From positions 288,079 to 352,078 of the forward strand of contig NZ_JAFVLN010000009.1 in assembly GCF_017377775.1 (NCBI RefSeq): 64,000 nt of DNA, given 5' to 3'. This document shows positions 61,380-64,000 of this stretch, one piece after another. Made by a program: the position numbers and the translations under genes. Position 1 is the first letter of the stretch. The number at the start of each line of letters is the position of its first letter. The notes under the pieces were generated by a model. It searched no databases. It was not told the DNA's origin and saw only the letters and a program-made list of their open reading frames with translations. Source of the DNA: Streptomyces sp. VRA16 Mangrove soil (lineage in GTDB: Bacteria; Actinomycetota; Actinomycetes; Streptomycetales; Streptomycetaceae).

Positions 61380-62200
61380 GCCTTGCGCCCCACTCCCACA
61401 TAGCCCGCGAATGTGTACGGATCCGCTTCCTCGGCGTCCTGCGGCGCGTTCTCCGGCCGCCACACCGGCATCGGGACGATGCCGGGGTCGACCACCTCGT
61501 ACCCCTTGAAGAACCGTCCGACCTCGTCGCGGCTCCGCATGATCAGCGGATTGCGGACATCGTTCCGGTAGACGTCGACCGCGCCGTCGGCCGCTTCCGT
61601 CGATATGGGCATTCCCTCCATGGAGGCATGCGTCACGATCAACAGGCTGCCGGGCGCGAGCGCCTCGCTGAGTTCGGCCACGGCCCCGTAGGGGTCGTCG
61701 GCGTCCTCGATGAAGTGCAGTACGGCGACCAGGAGCAGCGCCACCGGCCGGTCCAGGTCCAGGAGTTCGCCGACCTCGGCGCTCTGCAGGATCTCGCGGG
61801 GTCCGCGCAGATCGGCCGCGAGGACCGCGGTGTCCGGATTGCCGTCCAGGACCGCCCTGCTGTGCGCGACGGCGACCGGGTCGTGGTCGACGTAGACGAC
61901 CCGGGCGCCCGCTCTGGCCCGCTGGGCCACCTCGTGCACATTGCCGAAGGTGGGGATGCCGGAGCCGATGTCGAGGAACTGGCTGACGCCCTGGTCCGTG
62001 GCGTAGCGCACGGCCCGCCGCATGAAAGCCCGGTTCGCCTGCATGATCTTGGGCAGGCCCGGCATGAACTCCATGGCCTTGCGGGCGGCTTCCCGGTCGA
62101 CCTCGAAGTTGTGCGAACCGCCCAAGTAGTAGTCGTAGATCCGGGACACGCTGGGCACCGTGATGTCGATGCCCCGCGGGGCCCAGGCGGGTCGCTCCAT
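61376..62200 (-). CDS. SAM-dependent methyltransferase (DUF574 family)
   Basis: A 274-residue protein of the actinobacterial DUF574/Methyltransf_19 family. The family start RIYDYYLGGSHNFEVDREAA is followed by the SAM loop FLDIGSGIPTFGNVHEVA, VVYVDHDPVAVAHSRAVL and the C-terminal FKGYEVVDPGIVPMPVWRPE. Members methylate unidentified substrates and are expanded in streptomycetes, often beside conservon or development genes. ATG 62200 has GGAGAG upstream; a TTG 12 nt earlier is also in frame. It is the first gene of the operon with rmdA (GTGA overlap). Confidence 0.87.
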   Translation of the reverse strand: MERPAWAPRGIDITVPSVSRIYDYYLGGSHNFEVDREAARKAMEFMPGLPKIMQANRAFMRRAVRYATDQGVSQFLDIGSGIPTFGNVHEVAQRARAGARVVYVDHDPVAVAHSRAVLDGNPDTAVLAADLRGPREILQSAEVGELLDLDRPVALLLVAVLHFIEDADDPYGAVAELSEALAPGSLLIVTHASMEGMPISTEAADGAVDVYRNDVRNPLIMRSRDEVGRFFKGYEVVDPGIVPMPVWRPENAPQDAEEADPYTFAGYVGVGRKA

Positions 62201-62375
62201 CAATCTCTCCAAGGCGTAGGCGAGCCGGTGTTCGAGGCGAGGCTACTGATCAACCGACAAAGGAGCGAGCCAAAACGGAAATTGACCGTCCGTTCTCGGT
62301 CACTGCCTCCGGCACGTGCCAAATGGCGACGATCCGAAACCACCCCGAAACCATCTCTTTCCCAACCGAAAAGAA

Positions 62376-62428
62376 CCGGTCCGTTCCCGATGCGTGACCC
62401 TCACTTGGCCACGCGGGGAACGGACCGG
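62376..62428 (-). terminator. 13-bp hairpin with U-tract after the lipoprotein gene
   Basis: CCGGTCCGTTCCC at 62376-62388 is perfectly complementary to GGGAACGGACCGG at 62416-62428. GCGTG/CACGC (62392-62396 with 62410-62414) extends the stem inside. Read leftward the hairpin is followed by TTCTTTTCGG, so it is a classical intrinsic terminator for the lipoprotein gene (stop at 62509). The remaining 308-bp gap (62201-62508) is fairly AT-rich and presumably holds the methyltransferase promoter; I see no gene in it. Confidence 0.82.
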
Positions 62429-62508
62429 CGATTCGCCAAATCCTTGACGACTCTACTGTGAGCCGCGGGCCGGACGCACCGGCCCCTCCTGGGTTGTTAC
62501 GTGTTGTA

Positions 62509-63483
62509 TCACTTCGGTGCGCCGACCGGCTTTCCTTCGGGTGACGCCGCGTACCAAGTTCCGCCCACCCCCTGCCCGTTGGTGTCACCGGGCTTCTTGT
62601 CGCCCGAGAACGTATAGACGGGCCAGCAGTTCAGGGTCTGCTGCTTGGTGCCGTCCGGCCTGGTGAAGGCCATGAATCCCTTCAAGGGAATGCCCTTCGT
62701 GTCGTTCTTCGCGACCGGCTCGACGGCCGGCCACTTCGTCGCGCACGCGCCCGTGCAGTTGGACCTGATCGGCCACGCCGAGTCCTTGAGGAACCGGTAG
62801 ACGGTCATGCCGTTCTTGTCGACGACGATCTCGCCGAGCTTGGGGTCCTTGCGGGTGGACAGCCCCTTCAGGTCGGCGGGCGCGGCGCCCGCGGCGGACG
62901 ACAGGCTCGCCTTCTTGCCGTCGGGCGCGGCGGCGTACCACACCCCGCCCACGCCCTGCCCCTTGGTGTCCCCGGCCTTGGTGTCCATGGCGTAGCGGTA
63001 CATGGGCCAGCCCGCGACGGTGAGTTGCTTCGTGCCGTCCGCGGCGGTCACCTCGCCGAGCTGCGAGGCGGCGACGCCCTCGGGGGCCTTGGCGCCGCTC
63101 GCAGGCACCGGGGGCCAGGTCTTCAGACAGGCGGCGTCGCAGTTCGACTTGGGCGGATTCGCGGTGTCCTTGTCGAAGCGGTAGAGCGTCATGCCCGCGC
63201 TGTCGGTGAGCACGCTGCCGAGCTTCTTGCTCTGCCACGCGGAGAGCTGACCGGCCGTCGCGGCCTTGGCGGCGGGGCTCGCGGAGCTGTCGCCCGAGCC
63301 GTAGCCGTCGGACCCCGAGCCGTACCCGCCGTAACCCCCCTGCGCCGGGGCCGCGTTGGCTGCGTTGGCCGCGTTCTGACTGTCGGTGCTCTGGCCGCCC
63401 TTGTCCTGACCGCACGCCGTCGTCAGCGCCAGCAGGGCCGCAGCTGTCGCTACGAGCGAGGCGCTCCGCCAGGAGGTCTTCAT
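62509..63483 (-). CDS. Lipoprotein with secreted repeats (COG4315-like)
   Basis: A 324-residue exported lipoprotein. The signal ends with ALTTAC (lipidated Cys24), then a 60-residue Gly/Ser/Asn/Tyr-rich linker (GGYGGYGSGSDGYGSGD). Two pairs of the PF03640 secreted repeat follow, each having L-x-D-x-x-GMTLYRFDKD or V-x-D-x-NGMTVYRFLKD, then SNC-A-C-TW (SNCDAACLKTWPP; SNCTGACATKWPA), then DGTKQ and WP-Y (GWPMYRYAMDTKAGDTKGQG; CWPVYTFSGDKKPGDTNGQG). Paired Cys in each half suggest disulfides. Its neighbours correspond to S. coelicolor SCO0928-0931. Function unknown; a surface redox or metal role has been proposed for this family. ATG 63483 and ATG 63486 are both possible. Confidence 0.86.
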   Translation of the reverse strand: MKTSWRSASLVATAAALLALTTACGQDKGGQSTDSQNAANAANAAPAQGGYGGYGSGSDGYGSGDSSASPAAKAATAGQLSAWQSKKLGSVLTDSAGMTLYRFDKDTANPPKSNCDAACLKTWPPVPASGAKAPEGVAASQLGEVTAADGTKQLTVAGWPMYRYAMDTKAGDTKGQGVGGVWYAAAPDGKKASLSSAAGAAPADLKGLSTRKDPKLGEIVVDKNGMTVYRFLKDSAWPIRSNCTGACATKWPAVEPVAKNDTKGIPLKGFMAFTRPDGTKQQTLNCWPVYTFSGDKKPGDTNGQGVGGTWYAASPEGKPVGAPK

Positions 63484-63693
63484 CATCAACTCCCGCTGAT
63501 TGCTTGGGTGTTGTGCGATCCCGGGTCGGGTCCGCACATGGCCCTAGTTACGGGCGGGGGTGCCGGGTGTGTTCAATGCGGCCCAAGATTTCTCGCGGAC
63601 CCGGGGGACGGGGAGGCAAACCCCGAGTGCTCCCACTCCCCACCATCGGGGCATTGCGCGCCGGACTCGGCGTGCCGGGGCGCGGCACTGCTC

Positions 63694-64000
63694 ATGATCT
63701 CGGTCGTGCACCGAACCCAGCGGGCCGGACGCCCTGCCTCCGGCCTGGTCACACGAATCCTGGCGGTGGTCTTCACCGCCTGGCTGTGCGGCGTGCCCGC
63801 CGCGGCGGCGACGGCCCTCGCCCCGGCCGACAACTGCGCGTACGCCTCCGTCGACGGCGGCGGCACGGGCGGCGCGGTGGCGGTCTCCGGCGACGGCGTC
63901 GTCTGCAGCGCGGGCCCGAGCACGCCCCCGCCGAAGAAGCCGACGCCCAAGCCACCGCCGCCCAAGCCCGCACCGCCGCCACCGAAGCCCGCACCGCCTC
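63694..64000 (+). CDS. Secreted proline-rich protein (3' end outside the window)
   Basis: An open frame running off the right edge, with 102 residues visible. A Sec-type signal covers about residues 18-42 (LVTRILAVVFTAWLCGVPAA, cut near ATALA). A short mature segment with one Cys pair (DNCAYASVDGG... DGVVCSAG) is followed by a repetitive Pro/Lys region (PPPKKPTPKPPPPKPAP). Such wall-spanning proline-rich linkers usually lead to a membrane anchor or another domain that lies beyond 64000. It is divergent from the repeat lipoprotein, and the pair is also adjacent in S. coelicolor from memory. Confidence 0.72.
   Translation, partial: MISVVHRTQRAGRPASGLVTRILAVVFTAWLCGVPAAAATALAPADNCAYASVDGGGTGGAVAVSGDGVVCSAGPSTPPPKKPTPKPPPPKPAPPPPKPAPP

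Noticed and set aside
59250..61403. Rightward open frame of 717 codons opposite rmdA
   Set aside because: Antisense shadow; the leftward frame carries GGDEF and EAL motifs.
62250..62588. Leftward open frame of 112 codons in the lipoprotein/methyltransferase gap
   Set aside because: It runs through a perfect terminator hairpin and overlaps the end of the lipoprotein gene; no motif or start signal.

Overview
The window is high-GC DNA whose gene style and gene content point to a Streptomyces chromosome: strong G/C third-position bias, GTG starts, 4-bp ATGA/GTGA overlaps, Tat and lipoprotein signals, an ergothioneine operon, and a PAS-GGDEF-EAL protein beside a single-cytochrome succinate dehydrogenase. 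From memory, egtABCD, the sdh genes, the LysR gene and rmdA lie in the same order in S. coelicolor around SCO0910-SCO0930, so this is probably the equivalent arm-proximal part of a related species. I saw no rRNA, tRNA, CRISPR array, transposase or phage gene.

Layout. 1-7.5 kb: MMPL transporter, a decayed reading frame, lactate 2-monooxygenase, an SGNH hydrolase/PadR pair divergent from an NTF2-like protein, and a flavoprotein/N-formylglutamate amidohydrolase pair. 7.5-15 kb: a decayed ABC permease followed by three secreted enzymes (beta-helix protein, Tat-exported propeller-amidohydrolase, lipase). 15-22.5 kb: PucR regulator, TPR protein, RlmG-like methyltransferase, an ArsR/MFS operon with an iterated operator array, an S66 peptidase, an AIM24 protein and an SRPBCC protein. 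22.5-29.1 kb: a sugar module of two Gfo/Idh/MocA oxidoreductases, a ROK repressor, two TIM-barrel sugar isomerase/epimerases and a ThuA-like protein, with no transporter. 29-34.7 kb: disulfide oxidoreductase divergent from thioredoxin (SigR-type promoter), LacI regulator, GH18 protein, PemK-like protein and a microbial PARG-like macrodomain.

34.9-39.3 kb: egtABCD, four translationally coupled ergothioneine genes. 39.3-45.3 kb: orphan sugar-binding lipoprotein, dodecin, HAD phosphatase, LLM flavin enzyme, secreted esterase and a phosphodiester glycosidase. 45.3-50.7 kb: Rrf2 regulator divergent from an NAD(P)-binding protein across a nested dyad operator, then a short UvrA paralogue and an acyl-CoA synthetase. 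50.7-53.8 kb: a three-gene overlapping operon with an AbiEii-like nucleotidyltransferase and an apparently internally duplicated protein of unknown function. 53.8-57.3 kb: sdhCAB with tandem terminators, divergent from a LysR gene. 58.5-62.2 kb: SAM methyltransferase, rmdA and a VOC protein in one operon. 62.5-64 kb: a repeat lipoprotein and the start of a secreted proline-rich protein cut by the window end.

Functional threads. Several loci concern redox and thiol balance (thioredoxin and its oxidoreductase partner, ergothioneine, an Rrf2 regulator with clustered cysteines, a second SDH). Several divergent pairs have a readable operator next to the regulator gene (Rrf2, ArsR, ROK, LysR, PadR). 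The least explained unit is the nucleotidyltransferase operon at 50748-53751.
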